Position numbers and translations under genes: made by a program. A stretch of 41,698 nt of DNA. Source: Synechococcales cyanobacterium 340R_concoct_173_sub (GTDB lineage Bacteria; Cyanobacteriota; Cyanobacteriia; Leptolyngbyales; Leptolyngbyaceae). The stretch lies in the NCBI GenBank assembly GCA_025354065.1, contig JANXNM010000540.1:1-41698 (forward strand). The letters are read 5' to 3'. Positions 33,670-41,698 of the stretch are shown piece by piece. Every line of letters begins with the position of its first letter. Position 1 is the first letter of the stretch. Below the pieces are notes generated by a model, which was not told the origin of the DNA, searched no databases, and saw only the letters and a list, made by a program, of their open reading frames with translations.

Positions 33670-34809
33670 TTAAGAGAGACTCACTTCTGCTCTGAGGGAA
33701 ATTTCTTGGGTTTTCATGTCTTCGATCGCGTATTCGATGACTTGTTCGCGGCTCCAGCCTTGATTAGATAGCTGGATCCAGCGTATGGATTCATTTCCTT
33801 CTCGCAGAATTTTTTTAATGGGAAGCAGAAAACAGCTAAAGCCTTCTTGTTTTGCCGTGGGCCAGACTTCTTCATATAGAGATTGGATCCAGTCACGGGC
33901 GACGATCGGTTTCCCGGTTTGCCAATGGGTGAGGGTGCTGTCGAGGCTGGATTTTGCGGAACGTAGCTCATTTTCACTGGCCATATTGACTAGATCTGTT
34001 CCGCGATCGCCGATCGGCAGTTCACTCATGACCAATGGATCCAGGTCAGGATTCTCCATGGCTTGAATTAATCTGGCTTCTAGCAATGCTGTGATGGCGA
34101 GCAAATCTATTGGATTGCTGACCAAATCGCAAATTCTCATCTCTAAACGGTTGAGTATATAGGGACGACGATCGCCATTGGGCCGCACAGATGACCAAAG
34201 ATGGCGAACATTTTGCATGGTGCCTAGGCGAAGTTGCTCTTCCGTCCATGCAATAAAATCTTGATGGCTGGTGAAGAGCGGGACGAACGCCGGAGTTTGT
34301 GGAAAAACCGACCAACGAGTGGAATGAGAGCCAGTTATGTCTCCGTTGAAAAAGGGCGATGATGCACTTAGGGCTAGATACAGTGGCGCTTCGACTCGGA
34401 CTAATCGACAAAGACGCATCAGAACATCAGGGTCGCTTACACCAAGGTTGATATGGACGCTGGCAGTCACGACTTTGGTGCCATAAGTTTGTTCGATATA
34501 GGTATGGTATGGATTTCCTGGATCCGATCGCCAAAACCGATTAGCTGAACCTGCCAAGGGCAAGGTGCTTCCCGGAATTAAAGTGTAGCCATCCGGTTTT
34601 AAATAGTCCCGAAGCGTGGCGCGGGGCTGGAGTAAATCTAGGAGCGATCGTTCGTAGCGGTAGCTGGGCGCTGTGGTGTACTCCACATTTCGACTGTCGG
34701 GTTCACGAATGAAACCTTCTAAATCCGCCACAATTCGATCGGACAGTCCCACGATGTCGCCATTTGGGGTTCCGGTGTAGACTTCGATTTCAAATCCCTT
34801 CGAGAGCAT
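33670..34809 (-). CDS. gshA: Glutamate-cysteine ligase (cyanobacterial type)
   Basis: Catalyses the first, ATP-dependent step of glutathione synthesis. A 379-residue protein of the type found in cyanobacteria, distinct in sequence from the E. coli form. Marks include KGFEIEVYTG at the start, RNVEYTTAPSYRYE near 41-54, YTLIPGSTLPL near 75, VHINLGVSDPDVL (about 117-129), and RPYILNRLEMRICD (about 215-228), where Glu and Arg residues match the metal- and substrate-binding segments of the family. AAGGTGAG precedes the ATG. Length is in the normal range. Confidence 0.92.
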   Translation of the reverse strand: MLSKGFEIEVYTGTPNGDIVGLSDRIVADLEGFIREPDSRNVEYTTAPSYRYERSLLDLLQPRATLRDYLKPDGYTLIPGSTLPLAGSANRFWRSDPGNPYHTYIEQTYGTKVVTASVHINLGVSDPDVLMRLCRLVRVEAPLYLALSASSPFFNGDITGSHSTRWSVFPQTPAFVPLFTSHQDFIAWTEEQLRLGTMQNVRHLWSSVRPNGDRRPYILNRLEMRICDLVSNPIDLLAITALLEARLIQAMENPDLDPLVMSELPIGDRGTDLVNMASENELRSAKSSLDSTLTHWQTGKPIVARDWIQSLYEEVWPTAKQEGFSCFLLPIKKILREGNESIRWIQLSNQGWSREQVIEYAIEDMKTQEISLRAEVSLS

Positions 34810-34950
34810 GAGTCACTCACCTTATATATAGGTAGAATTTTTGGTGTCTGAATGTGGAGTCGTACAGACTTCAGAACTGTACCTGAAACCGAGGCTTCAG
34901 AATCGATCGTCCGAAAAACAGCATCGTAAATCTTAAAAATAATTTGTCCC

Positions 34951-34984
34951 ATATAAAACCACCCCCAAGACTCTTGAGGGCGGT
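34951..34984 (-). terminator. Terminator after the DUF3318 gene
   Basis: On the - strand a 12-bp stem (accgccctcaag with cttgggggtggt, two mismatches) has loop agt or agtc and is followed by ttttat. It lies about 50 bases after the DUF3318 stop and before the start region of gshA. Confidence 0.55.
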
Positions 34985-35032
34985 ATTTCAGGCTTTTCAA
35001 TGGCCAGCGAGCGTAAGCTTAAAACCGCAGTC

Positions 35033-35689
35033 CTAATAGGAGGAGACCTCGCCAGCATTGCCGCGCTGCTGCATTCGTTCCTTTGCTTTTGCGGCGCTTT
35101 TTTTCAATGCATTTAACCTGGATTCATAGCGTTGACGCTGTTGTTTTTTTGGTGTTTGTTCGACCAGTGACTTCAGGGCACTCCCTAAACTTTTGTAGGC
35201 ATTGGGTAAGGTGTAGCCAAATCGAGTGGCTAAAGAAATCGCTCGTTCGTCGGCCTCTATTGCCTCTCGGGTTACTTTCTCACCATTATTTTTATTGTAA
35301 AGTCTCCAGCCCGCAAATCCAGATAGTCCTGCGGCCAAAATCAGCAGCAGTCCATCTTGGACCCATAGTTCACCCACTGCGCCGCCCAGTCCGATCGCCA
35401 GCGCCGCCATTTCCCAACCATCACGAGGAATGGTGTCGGCTTGAACTCGGCCTACTTCATGCCAAAACAGAAGATTGCGTTGATCGATCGCAAGTTGATC
35501 CCATTTCGGCATATCAATTTGAACCTCCACTTCGTCGCGTCCAATTTCTTCACTGGTGATCAGTGTTGGGTTGACGGCAGTGGCGACCTCAATAGAAACC
35601 CAACTTTGAAGTTCTGGGGGAAGCAGCGTCTTCAAGCGCCGGAGTTCGCTCATTTCCGCACGGGCAGTTGAGGCGGCATAGGATGTCAT
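35033..35689 (-). CDS. DUF3318 family protein (cyanobacterial)
   Basis: A 218-residue protein from ATG 35689, which has GGAG with AGG just upstream; the frame stays open further back but without a good site. The N-domain has LRRLKTLLPPELQSWVSIE and EVQIDMPKWDQLAIDQRNLLFWHEV, typical of this conserved cyanobacterial group. A glycine-rich pair of membrane helices lies near 100-135, then a helical basic tail with KKQQRQRYESR and many Ala/Lys repeats. A HEVxR segment resembles a peptidase-like core, but function is unknown. Confidence 0.83.
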   Translation of the reverse strand: MTSYAASTARAEMSELRRLKTLLPPELQSWVSIEVATAVNPTLITSEEIGRDEVEVQIDMPKWDQLAIDQRNLLFWHEVGRVQADTIPRDGWEMAALAIGLGGAVGELWVQDGLLLILAAGLSGFAGWRLYNKNNGEKVTREAIEADERAISLATRFGYTLPNAYKSLGSALKSLVEQTPKKQQRQRYESRLNALKKSAAKAKERMQQRGNAGEVSSY

Positions 35690-35818
35690 AGACCTACTCC
35701 AGATAGACAAAAAATATACATCCCACATCATATCGAGTCCTAACAAATTTAGGAGGGAAATGATGTGGTTTATCTTAATTTCTATTGTGGCGGACAATGC
35801 CATCGGGTGGCAACTGAA

Positions 35819-36082
35819 TTAACCGCCCTGTGCCGTTCGGGTTTCTGGTAGGAGTTGAGGCGAAGGGGTGGAATGCTGGGAAATCAACACCATGGGTAAA
35901 ACAAAGGTCAAAATGGCAATTATTGTCCCAAAAAAGTTGGACAAGGCCAGATTAGACGCTAAGTTAGATAGCGGGGCGGTGGATTCGGGGGAAAGACGAT
36001 CGGACAGTGGGAGTAAACTACCAGGTTGCATAATAAGCAGGGTAAAAGGAAAACTGAAAAAATTAGTTGCAGCACTCATCAA
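35819..36082 (-). CDS. Small single-helix membrane protein, uncertain
   Basis: An 87-residue frame with one good membrane helix (about 49-67, FFGTIIAILTFVLPMVLIS) and a Ser/Pro-rich N-side. No family was recognised and no clear ribosome site precedes the ATG pair. An opposite-strand frame covers the same bases and looks like its shadow. It may be real, or just a low-complexity frame. Confidence 0.4.
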   Translation of the reverse strand: MMSAATNFFSFPFTLLIMQPGSLLPLSDRLSPESTAPLSNLASNLALSNFFGTIIAILTFVLPMVLISQHSTPSPQLLPETRTAQGG

Positions 36083-36337
36083 TTGAGTACTCTTTAGCTA
36101 AATGTAAGAGGCAGCAAGCAACAGCTCTTGCTAATTATGCCTGAGGATTGAGCGTTGAAAGTCAACCTTAAGGATGAAATTGCAATTCAACGATCGGTGA
36201 GAATCAAATTGTGTAGAAATTGTGGGGGGGACACACGTCTATTGTAGTGGTCGCCCCTGAGAAGTATGTATCTCAGCCATCTTTTCGAGAAATTTGTCGT
36301 TGGGGATCTGAATTGGGCGCATCGTTTCCAGTGGTCT

Positions 36338-36724
36338 TCAGAAGTCACTGCGATCGCGCAGGGTTTGGTGAATCCCTTGCAGTTCAATTAGAATTTCTCT
36401 TAATAGATCGTGGGTCGGGTCCGGAGCGCGGTTTTGGACCTCAATCACGACTTGTTTAATTTTTAAAACTTCTTTGGCAAAGCGTGCGACTTCACTAGGA
36501 TGAAAAAGTAGTGGATCCGTATGGTGCGATCGGATTTCCGGGTTGAGATGCTTGGGACTGTAGGGGAGATTAAGTTGGTTGAGATCAGTGTTGGCATAGC
36601 GATACACTGATGCACGCGATCGGCTAAGTGCGCTTTCAACCGCATCAACATCCATCAATCCAAAAGTTGGCACGGGTTCGGACAATGGTTCGAGCAGTGG
36701 TTCAGGTAGGGGTAAATCAGTCAT
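36338..36724 (-). CDS. Putative HTH DNA-binding protein
   Basis: A 128-residue soluble protein. After a Pro/Glu-rich start (LPEPLLEPLSEPVP) a helix-turn-helix-like stretch DVDAVESALSRSRASVYRYAN (about 25-45) fits the way excisionase/MerR-type or resolvase-linked HTHs read. The segment HPSEVARFAKEVL (about 75-87) follows, then a helical tail with ILIELQGIHQTL. Cyanobacterial genomes carry similar short proteins. The partner or target is unknown. It is 45 bases upstream, on the same strand, of DUF1350's stop. Confidence 0.65.
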   Translation of the reverse strand: MTDLPLPEPLLEPLSEPVPTFGLMDVDAVESALSRSRASVYRYANTDLNQLNLPYSPKHLNPEIRSHHTDPLLFHPSEVARFAKEVLKIKQVVIEVQNRAPDPTHDLLREILIELQGIHQTLRDRSDF

Positions 36725-36769
36725 TTTGGAAAATTTCAGATGCGGACGATATGGATTGCGATCGTTAGT

Positions 36770-37591
36770 TTAAAGCAAATTTGACGATTCCCGTCTCACT
36801 GTCTCATTTTGGCGCAACCAATACAAAATTTCCTGCTCTAACTGTTCGAGTTCGCGGAAGACTTCCTGTCTAAACCAAGAACCAAATGTATCTAAGGGCG
36901 TGAAATTTGGGTTTGGGGTCCATTTCAAATCTTGGGCTACCGGAGTCATGTGATTGCCCTTCAGTTTTACAATTTCGGTGCGTCCGGGAAACCGATCGTC
37001 CAAAATCACAGACAGTGGACGGGTTTGGTCTAGGGTGTCATTGCTAAATTTCACCAGTAGATTATTCGAGACTTCATAGCGATCGCGCACTATCTGATTG
37101 GTGGTTTCGGGAGATGGCGTAAATTCAGGGGCTGTCATGGGATTCATTTTCGGTGCGAATTGCGTCATCATTTGGGCTACCTGATCCATCATGGGAATTG
37201 AATCTTTGGCGGCAAAGTTATTAAAGGAAATCAAGATGTTTCCCGATCGCTTCACCTCATATAAGCTGCCAATCAGTAAATGCAATTTGCATCCCATGCT
37301 GTGGCCCATGCCATAGATCGGTAGATTTCGGGCGGACATGTAGCGATCTTCAAGGGCATATAGAGTGCGATCGAATTGCCACAGAACATTTTCAGCGATC
37401 GTGGTGTGTGCAAACGTATTGACGAACGGAGTCGCGATGACAACATAATCTTGCTGGGCTAGAAATTCTAAGAGTCGGCGATAGGTGATGTGGGGCAAGG
37501 TGGCGACAAATGCTCCTCCCAAAAAATGAATAATTCCCAAGGGCTTACGTGGGATCAAAACCCAATTCCCTGCAATTTCTAACCAATCCAT
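36770..37591 (-). CDS. DUF1350 alpha/beta-hydrolase-like protein
   Basis: A 273-residue protein of the DUF1350 family, found in cyanobacteria and plastids. The start WVLIPRKPLGIIHFLGGAF and IYGMGHSMGCKLHLL (nucleophile elbow GHSMG, Ser near 96-105) show an alpha/beta-hydrolase fold, with a late acid (LDDRFPGRT) and His (KGNHMTP) that could complete a triad. GAGG lies about ten bases before the ATG. Substrate unknown. Confidence 0.85.
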   Translation of the reverse strand: MDWLEIAGNWVLIPRKPLGIIHFLGGAFVATLPHITYRRLLEFLAQQDYVVIATPFVNTFAHTTIAENVLWQFDRTLYALEDRYMSARNLPIYGMGHSMGCKLHLLIGSLYEVKRSGNILISFNNFAAKDSIPMMDQVAQMMTQFAPKMNPMTAPEFTPSPETTNQIVRDRYEVSNNLLVKFSNDTLDQTRPLSVILDDRFPGRTEIVKLKGNHMTPVAQDLKWTPNPNFTPLDTFGSWFRQEVFRELEQLEQEILYWLRQNETVRRESSNLL

Positions 37592-37837
37592 TCGTCCGCC
37601 TCATCGAAATCATGTTTTTTGAGTGAGATAGGCAACTTTTACAAATCCACACAAACCCCACACTTTAATCTTAGGATGCAAACAATGTCTTCCTTTGGAT
37701 GTGATTTCCCCCTTCGTCGGTTCGGTTCTACGGTGCCGACTAAAAAGTCCTTCGGGTACTCTCATAGATGTGAGTCTTGGCAGTAAGTTTTGTAGGGCGA
37801 TTGACTCAGTTTTAATCTTTACCTTAGGTTGCGTGTT

Positions 37838-39256
37838 ATGGGCGAGTGGATCTTGCCAACGTTAAGTCAAGTTTTGAGTTTCATGCAGGGGATGTCGCGT
37901 CCTAGTTTGTCTGTTGCATCGCGTCAGCTTCAGGCTGAACATCAATGGACAGGGGCTGTTGCGGCGCTTGAAGCTCTTTTGGAAACGGTGGATGAGTCTG
38001 AATCAGGACTTGTTTTGTCGGGACCATTTCCAATTTTGAGCCACTCTAGTCTTCTACAGCGCTTTAATGTTTGGGCCTTTGCTGCGGATCCATCTCTCCA
38101 AGCGATCGCGTCTTTTTTTCAGCTTCCGCCATCTAGTGAAGTCCCCACCGTTAGCCTCGAAACCAGCTTGACGTTACCGTTGTTGCCGAGCGATCCGATC
38201 TCGGCTGAGCATTTTTGTTTGGTGTTGACCTCGAAATTCAGCCTTGTCATGGTGTTGGGTGAAGACGTTGATCGTCAACCAGGCTTTTGGTTTTCGTTTG
38301 ATCCCGCTGAAGTGTTGCAGGCTTGGCAGGTCTTGAGATTGCGGGTGGTGATGTTGAGTCAAGAGCAAATGCAGAAGCTCGATACGATTGTTGAAGCCTT
38401 TCCTCCAGTGACGCCGCATTTTTCTACGGTGTCCTATTTTAGTCAAATTTTGTTGTCGTACTTGCCGCCGATCGAAGCGCCTCGTTTGCTTCATACACCT
38501 ATTCCATTGCGGGATCCAAAGCATGAAAGTGAACCTCGTAGTTTGGATGTGGAATTATTGACGGCCATTGCCCATGAAGTTCGTACGCCCTTAACGACGA
38601 TTCGGACCTTGACGCGACTTTTGATGAAACGAAAGGATATGTCAGCGGATGCGCTCAAACGGCTGAAGGTGATCGATCGCGAGTGTAGTGATCAAATCGA
38701 TCGGTTTGGCATTATTTTCCGTGCTGTGGAATTAGAAACATCCGAGACCAAAGATTTCTCTCTGACTGCAACTTGTCTCAATCAAGTTTTGAGTCACAGC
38801 ATTCCTCGTTGGCAACAGCAGGCTAGCGATCGGGGGTTAGTGCTAAATATTGTGTTGCCGGAAGGATTGCCTGCTGTAGTGAGTGATCCGATTATGTTGG
38901 ACCAGGCGCTGACCAGTTTGATTGAACGATCGGCCAGGTCATTACCGTCTGGCAGCAAAATCCAGGTCGAAGTTAGCCTTGCTGGTGATCAACTTAAGTT
39001 ACAAGTTGAAACTCAGCCGGACGAATCTTACTCAACTCATCAACCGCTTTTACAATCCCTAGGCGAAATGTTAACGTTTCAGCCAGAGACAGGGGTTTTG
39101 AGCCTTAATTTAACTGCCACGAAAAACATCTTTCAGGCCTTAGGCGGCAAGCTGACCGTGAAAGAACGATCTGTCCATCATGGCGAAGTCTTTACGTTGT
39201 TTTTACCTTTGCAAGGAACCAGTCATGACCAGTTTGGCCAGAAGTTTTTTGTCTGA
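37838..39256 (+). CDS. Sensor histidine kinase with degenerate ATP-binding domain
   Basis: A 472-residue soluble protein from ATG 37838; a TTG at 37829 is also in frame. The first 230 residues are a divergent sensor-like region. The H-box AHEVRTPLTTI carries the phospho-acceptor His246, and the DHp helix pair follows. In the catalytic domain the N-box reads ALTSLIERSARS without the usual Asn, and the G1 DxGxG box is absent (VETQPDES); a G2-like stretch is weak. ATP binding may therefore be poor, and the protein could be phosphorylated by another kinase or work as an adaptor. The final HHGEVFTLFLPL is the normal end of the fold. Confidence 0.85.
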   Translation: MGEWILPTLSQVLSFMQGMSRPSLSVASRQLQAEHQWTGAVAALEALLETVDESESGLVLSGPFPILSHSSLLQRFNVWAFAADPSLQAIASFFQLPPSSEVPTVSLETSLTLPLLPSDPISAEHFCLVLTSKFSLVMVLGEDVDRQPGFWFSFDPAEVLQAWQVLRLRVVMLSQEQMQKLDTIVEAFPPVTPHFSTVSYFSQILLSYLPPIEAPRLLHTPIPLRDPKHESEPRSLDVELLTAIAHEVRTPLTTIRTLTRLLMKRKDMSADALKRLKVIDRECSDQIDRFGIIFRAVELETSETKDFSLTATCLNQVLSHSIPRWQQQASDRGLVLNIVLPEGLPAVVSDPIMLDQALTSLIERSARSLPSGSKIQVEVSLAGDQLKLQVETQPDESYSTHQPLLQSLGEMLTFQPETGVLSLNLTATKNIFQALGGKLTVKERSVHHGEVFTLFLPLQGTSHDQFGQKFFV

Positions 39257-39338
39257 GACATTTCATCTGAAACATTTCATCTGAGATTAACTAATTGAGC
39301 AATTTATATATGAGACACCGATTACCGAAAGGTATCAA

Positions 39339-39821
39339 TTACAGCATCAAATATCGAGCAGTGGCCCATCCATTAATGCCCTTGCTTTGCACTGGAACCC
39401 AAGTTTCTCCATTTATGACAGGCCGATCGGCTCCGCGCACTGTCACTCGATCGCCACAATTTACCTGAGTTGCAACCGTCCCTAATCCTGCATTTTGACG
39501 AATATTAACAGCTTGAATGTTCCCTGGACAGCGCACTAACACGCGTGTTGTTTGAACTGGAGTTGTGATGGCAGTTGTAAGAGGGGTTGTGGTTTTAGCG
39601 TTGGTAAATGTGGATTGTTCTGTTTTGGGTAAGGCAATCTCTGGCATGGAAACCTTTGCCTTATGCCAATTTGGTGTCCCGAGCATTGACCATCCGGCAA
39701 CAGCGTAGAATAGGTTAATTGCGAGACGTTCAGCCCATTCGGTTGCTTTTCCGGGAGATGCCTTTGGAATAAGAAAGGACAAGATTACGGGTAACGTTAA
39801 AAATTTGGGGAAAGAAGACAT
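39339..39821 (-). CDS. SH3-domain secreted/membrane protein
   Basis: A 160-residue protein. The N-terminal 50 residues are hydrophobic with one or two helices, then a Thr-rich linker, and residues 100-160 form a bacterial SH3 domain (NIRQNAGLGTV, then GETWVPVQSKGINGWATARYL). A Cys pair (about 97 and 124) could be a disulfide. Such domains bind peptidoglycan or peptides at the cell surface. Single gene; neighbours give no clue to its role. Confidence 0.78.
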   Translation of the reverse strand: MSSFPKFLTLPVILSFLIPKASPGKATEWAERLAINLFYAVAGWSMLGTPNWHKAKVSMPEIALPKTEQSTFTNAKTTTPLTTAITTPVQTTRVLVRCPGNIQAVNIRQNAGLGTVATQVNCGDRVTVRGADRPVINGETWVPVQSKGINGWATARYLML

Positions 39822-39946
39822 CCTAATTTACGCTAGAAGTATTAACTTTTTTAAGAGTACCCAGACAGCCGCTCTCTCATCCCTTCGTGGACATTTATAG
39901 CCGATCGCTTTTTTGAGTTTTAACCGCAATTTTCTACAGCAAGACT

Positions 39947-41113
39947 ATGACGATCGAACAGATATTAGGTGGGCTATTTATTTTGATGATCGGACCGATT
40001 GTGGGCACCATCAAACCACTTTGGCGAGATAAAACAAGCTGGGCGATAGCGCAAGGGATTTTATGTGTGGGTGTCTCGAAGTTTTTATTCTCCTATTTGT
40101 TTCAGGCCCAATTTTTGGCGACGGGAAGTTCTGAGTGGGCTATGGCCTGGGACATGATTGCGTTGATGGGGTTGGTGCTGGCCCGATCGTTGCGGGGCGA
40201 TCGCGTGGATTTGTGGAGCATTGCGGCGGGTTATGGGTTACATGATCCAATTTCGGCGGGACTTGTGGCCTTGCTCTCGGGTGCGGGAGTGATCTGTTTT
40301 CGGACTAGTAAGCAGGGTCTCAAAGTCTTGTTATTGGCCATTATGCTCGTGACAGCGCTGCGATATTCGACCAATCAACCGCTCCTTGTTATGACAGGTT
40401 TGCTGTGTACGTTGATTTATTGGAGTTATGAAAAAGCCGATCGATTGAAGCCGTCCGAAAAAGCTAATCTGCCTGAGACTGAGTTGAAATTCTTTCGGGC
40501 AGATGCGGCGGTGATGACATTTGACGATCGGGTGTTGGCGTTACAGGCGGGCCAACCTGCGGCCTATTTATCTGAATTGCGCCGATCGGGGTATTCAGTG
40601 CCTCAAGGTTGGATGGTTTATCCCGGTGATGATCTTGAAACGGTAATTACTCTGGCTACGCCTACGGCTCAGTTTCCAGCGATCGTTCGATATTCTCATT
40701 TACTAGCTAATCCCTTAGACGATCGGACTAAACAGGTGTGGGAGAGCAAAAGCGATCAGGAATTGCGGACTGCTTTGTTGCAAGCATTTGATGGTGCGAA
40801 GGCTTCGATGGTGTTGATGGTGATGCCGAAAGTGTGGGCGGTGTTTTCGGGGGCGGTGCGCGAGGTGATGCCGGGTTATGTGTTGGTGACGTGCGGGGAG
40901 GAGCGGTTTGAAGTGCGATCGAAGGGACAAATTTCAGCTAATGTGAAAACCTATGAAACGCCCGATCGACTGATTCGAGAGGTGGCGGATTTACTGTCTA
41001 AGCTGCAAAAAGAGTTTGGTGAGGACTATAAAAAACAGTTGGGTGGGGGGTTTTTAATTGATTGGATGCACGACGGAGAAACAATATGGATTTGGGGTAT
41101 TCGTGGGTTGTGA
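39947..41113 (+). CDS. Membrane protein with PEP-synthase-like C-terminal domain
   Basis: A 388-residue protein in two parts. Residues 1-165 hold five or six membrane helices; their glycine pattern somewhat recalls the PlsY acyltransferase fold, which is not established. Residues 180-385 are soluble: LQAGQPAAYLSELRRSGYSVPQGW resembles the N-terminal motif of PEP synthase / pyruvate phosphate dikinase ATP-binding domains, and AIVRYS, MVLMVMPKVWAVFSGAV and VLVTCGEE follow in the same order, but key residues differ. It may be a membrane-tethered, inactive or altered relative. Next gene is the pterin synthase 160 bases on. Confidence 0.7.
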   Translation: MTIEQILGGLFILMIGPIVGTIKPLWRDKTSWAIAQGILCVGVSKFLFSYLFQAQFLATGSSEWAMAWDMIALMGLVLARSLRGDRVDLWSIAAGYGLHDPISAGLVALLSGAGVICFRTSKQGLKVLLLAIMLVTALRYSTNQPLLVMTGLLCTLIYWSYEKADRLKPSEKANLPETELKFFRADAAVMTFDDRVLALQAGQPAAYLSELRRSGYSVPQGWMVYPGDDLETVITLATPTAQFPAIVRYSHLLANPLDDRTKQVWESKSDQELRTALLQAFDGAKASMVLMVMPKVWAVFSGAVREVMPGYVLVTCGEERFEVRSKGQISANVKTYETPDRLIREVADLLSKLQKEFGEDYKKQLGGGFLIDWMHDGETIWIWGIRGL

Positions 41114-41276
41114 ATACTAGGTAAATACTGGGTGGATGACAACTTGTTTGAATAGGGCGGGAATTACTGAAGTCGATCGCGTAGAACGGGACAAATGTTC
41201 GCTATTCTATAGTGATGTTAAGTTCTGTTAATAAAGTTTATTGCATTCTCCTTCATTTGGGTTTAGGCGCGAGTCT

Positions 41277-41698
41277 ATGAAGTGTGTTATCAATCGTCGA
41301 GCGCAATTCTCGGCTAGTCATCGCTATTGGTTGCCGGAGCTGAGTGAGGCTGAAAATGCCGATCGTTTTGGACCCTGTATGCAGTTTCCAGGTCACGGGC
41401 ACAACTACACGTTGTATGTTTCGATGCTTGGGGATTTGGACGCAAATGGAATGGTTCTGAATTTGTCAGATGTGAAGCATGTGATTAAGCATGAAGTCAC
41501 GGGGCAATTAGATTTTTCCTATCTCAATGAGGTGTGGGAAGATTTTCAGCAAACATTGCCGACGACGGAAAATTTGGCGCGAGTGATTTGGAATCGCCTG
41601 TCGCCCCACCTTCCTGTGGTGGATATCAAATTGATCGAAAATGAAAACCTTTGGGCTGAGTATCAAGGAAACGCTATGGAAGCTTACCTGACCGTTAG
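41277..41698 (+). CDS. queD: 6-carboxytetrahydropterin synthase family (QueD/PTPS), partial
   Basis: The 5' 140 codons of a 6-pyruvoyl-tetrahydropterin synthase family enzyme, cut by the window end. Zinc ligands are His15 (FSASHRY) and the two His of FPGHGHNY; the catalytic Cys lies just before in GPCMQF. NLSDVKHVIK and LDFSYLN, then PTTENLARVIW and LIENENLWAEY, are all family segments. It most likely acts in queuosine or tetrahydropterin synthesis; which of the two cannot be told. Only a few residues are missing. Confidence 0.9.
   Translation, partial: MKCVINRRAQFSASHRYWLPELSEAENADRFGPCMQFPGHGHNYTLYVSMLGDLDANGMVLNLSDVKHVIKHEVTGQLDFSYLNEVWEDFQQTLPTTENLARVIWNRLSPHLPVVDIKLIENENLWAEYQGNAMEAYLTV

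Noticed and set aside
34719..35000. 93-codon - strand frame before gshA
   Set aside because: It covers the DUF3318 terminator and overlaps the gshA start in another frame; no family signal.
35868..36086. 72-codon + strand frame
   Set aside because: It lies opposite the 87-residue membrane frame, is basic and low in complexity, and has no ribosome site; likely a shadow.
36187..36459. Overlapping frames on both strands before the HTH-like gene
   Set aside because: They overlap the end of the HTH-like gene or a G-rich run and show no family pattern or ribosome site.

Overview
The window looks like chromosomal DNA from a cyanobacterium. CGATCG-core words and full GCGATCGC (HIP1) octamers are scattered through genes and spacers. 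Several gene families are typical of cyanobacteria: the cyanobacterial type of glutamate-cysteine ligase, DUF3318, DUF1350, a DevB-like membrane fusion protein, a Tab2/Atab2 C-terminal domain and a group 2 sigma factor. No phage, transposase or CRISPR array was seen. The genus cannot be fixed from the sequence.

Layout. Bases 1-244 form a perfect fold-back palindrome that cuts off a P-type cation ATPase; it looks like an amplification or assembly chimera. An AAA-like protein with a degenerate P-loop and an LprI-family protein follow. An 827-base spacer with three kinds of short repeat then leads into a seven-gene exopolysaccharide block on the + strand (4255-12093): a WecG/TagA transferase, three GT2 transferases, a Wzx flippase, a Wzz/GumC chain-length protein and a Wzy polymerase. 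This is a Wzx/Wzy-type pathway without its priming transferase, outer-membrane exporter or tyrosine kinase.

Next is a compact metal-handling block (12222-15429): a two-domain multicopper oxidase, a lipoprotein with a ComEA-like start, and an FTR1 permease. It is probably a Fet3/Ftr1-like oxidative iron uptake route, and its first two proteins share a His/Met-rich tag. UvrC follows, with its last codons lying inside an interspersed palindrome. Then come a 51-residue metallothionein-like protein with ten Cys, a TerB-like protein, a second O-antigen ligase/polymerase-like protein facing a GT2, and a DevB-like fusion protein.

The centre holds housekeeping and regulatory genes: polyphosphate kinase behind a small coupled gene and a Pho-box-like promoter, a group 2 sigma factor with a long leader, and a stand-alone receiver protein. 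On the - strand are MTA phosphorylase, a half-length Tab2 homologue, an UPF0718 permease, tRNA-Met(CAU) and a LysM/M23 peptidase. The 740-base region above the peptidase carries five consecutive hairpins and a small CxxC/CxxC reading frame; it is the best candidate for an undescribed RNA or small-protein element.

The right side has TrmL, glutamate-cysteine ligase, DUF3318, an HTH-like protein, DUF1350, a histidine kinase with degenerate ATP-binding boxes, an SH3 protein, a membrane protein whose tail resembles a PEP-synthase N-domain, and a 6-pyruvoyl-tetrahydropterin synthase-family gene cut by the window edge.
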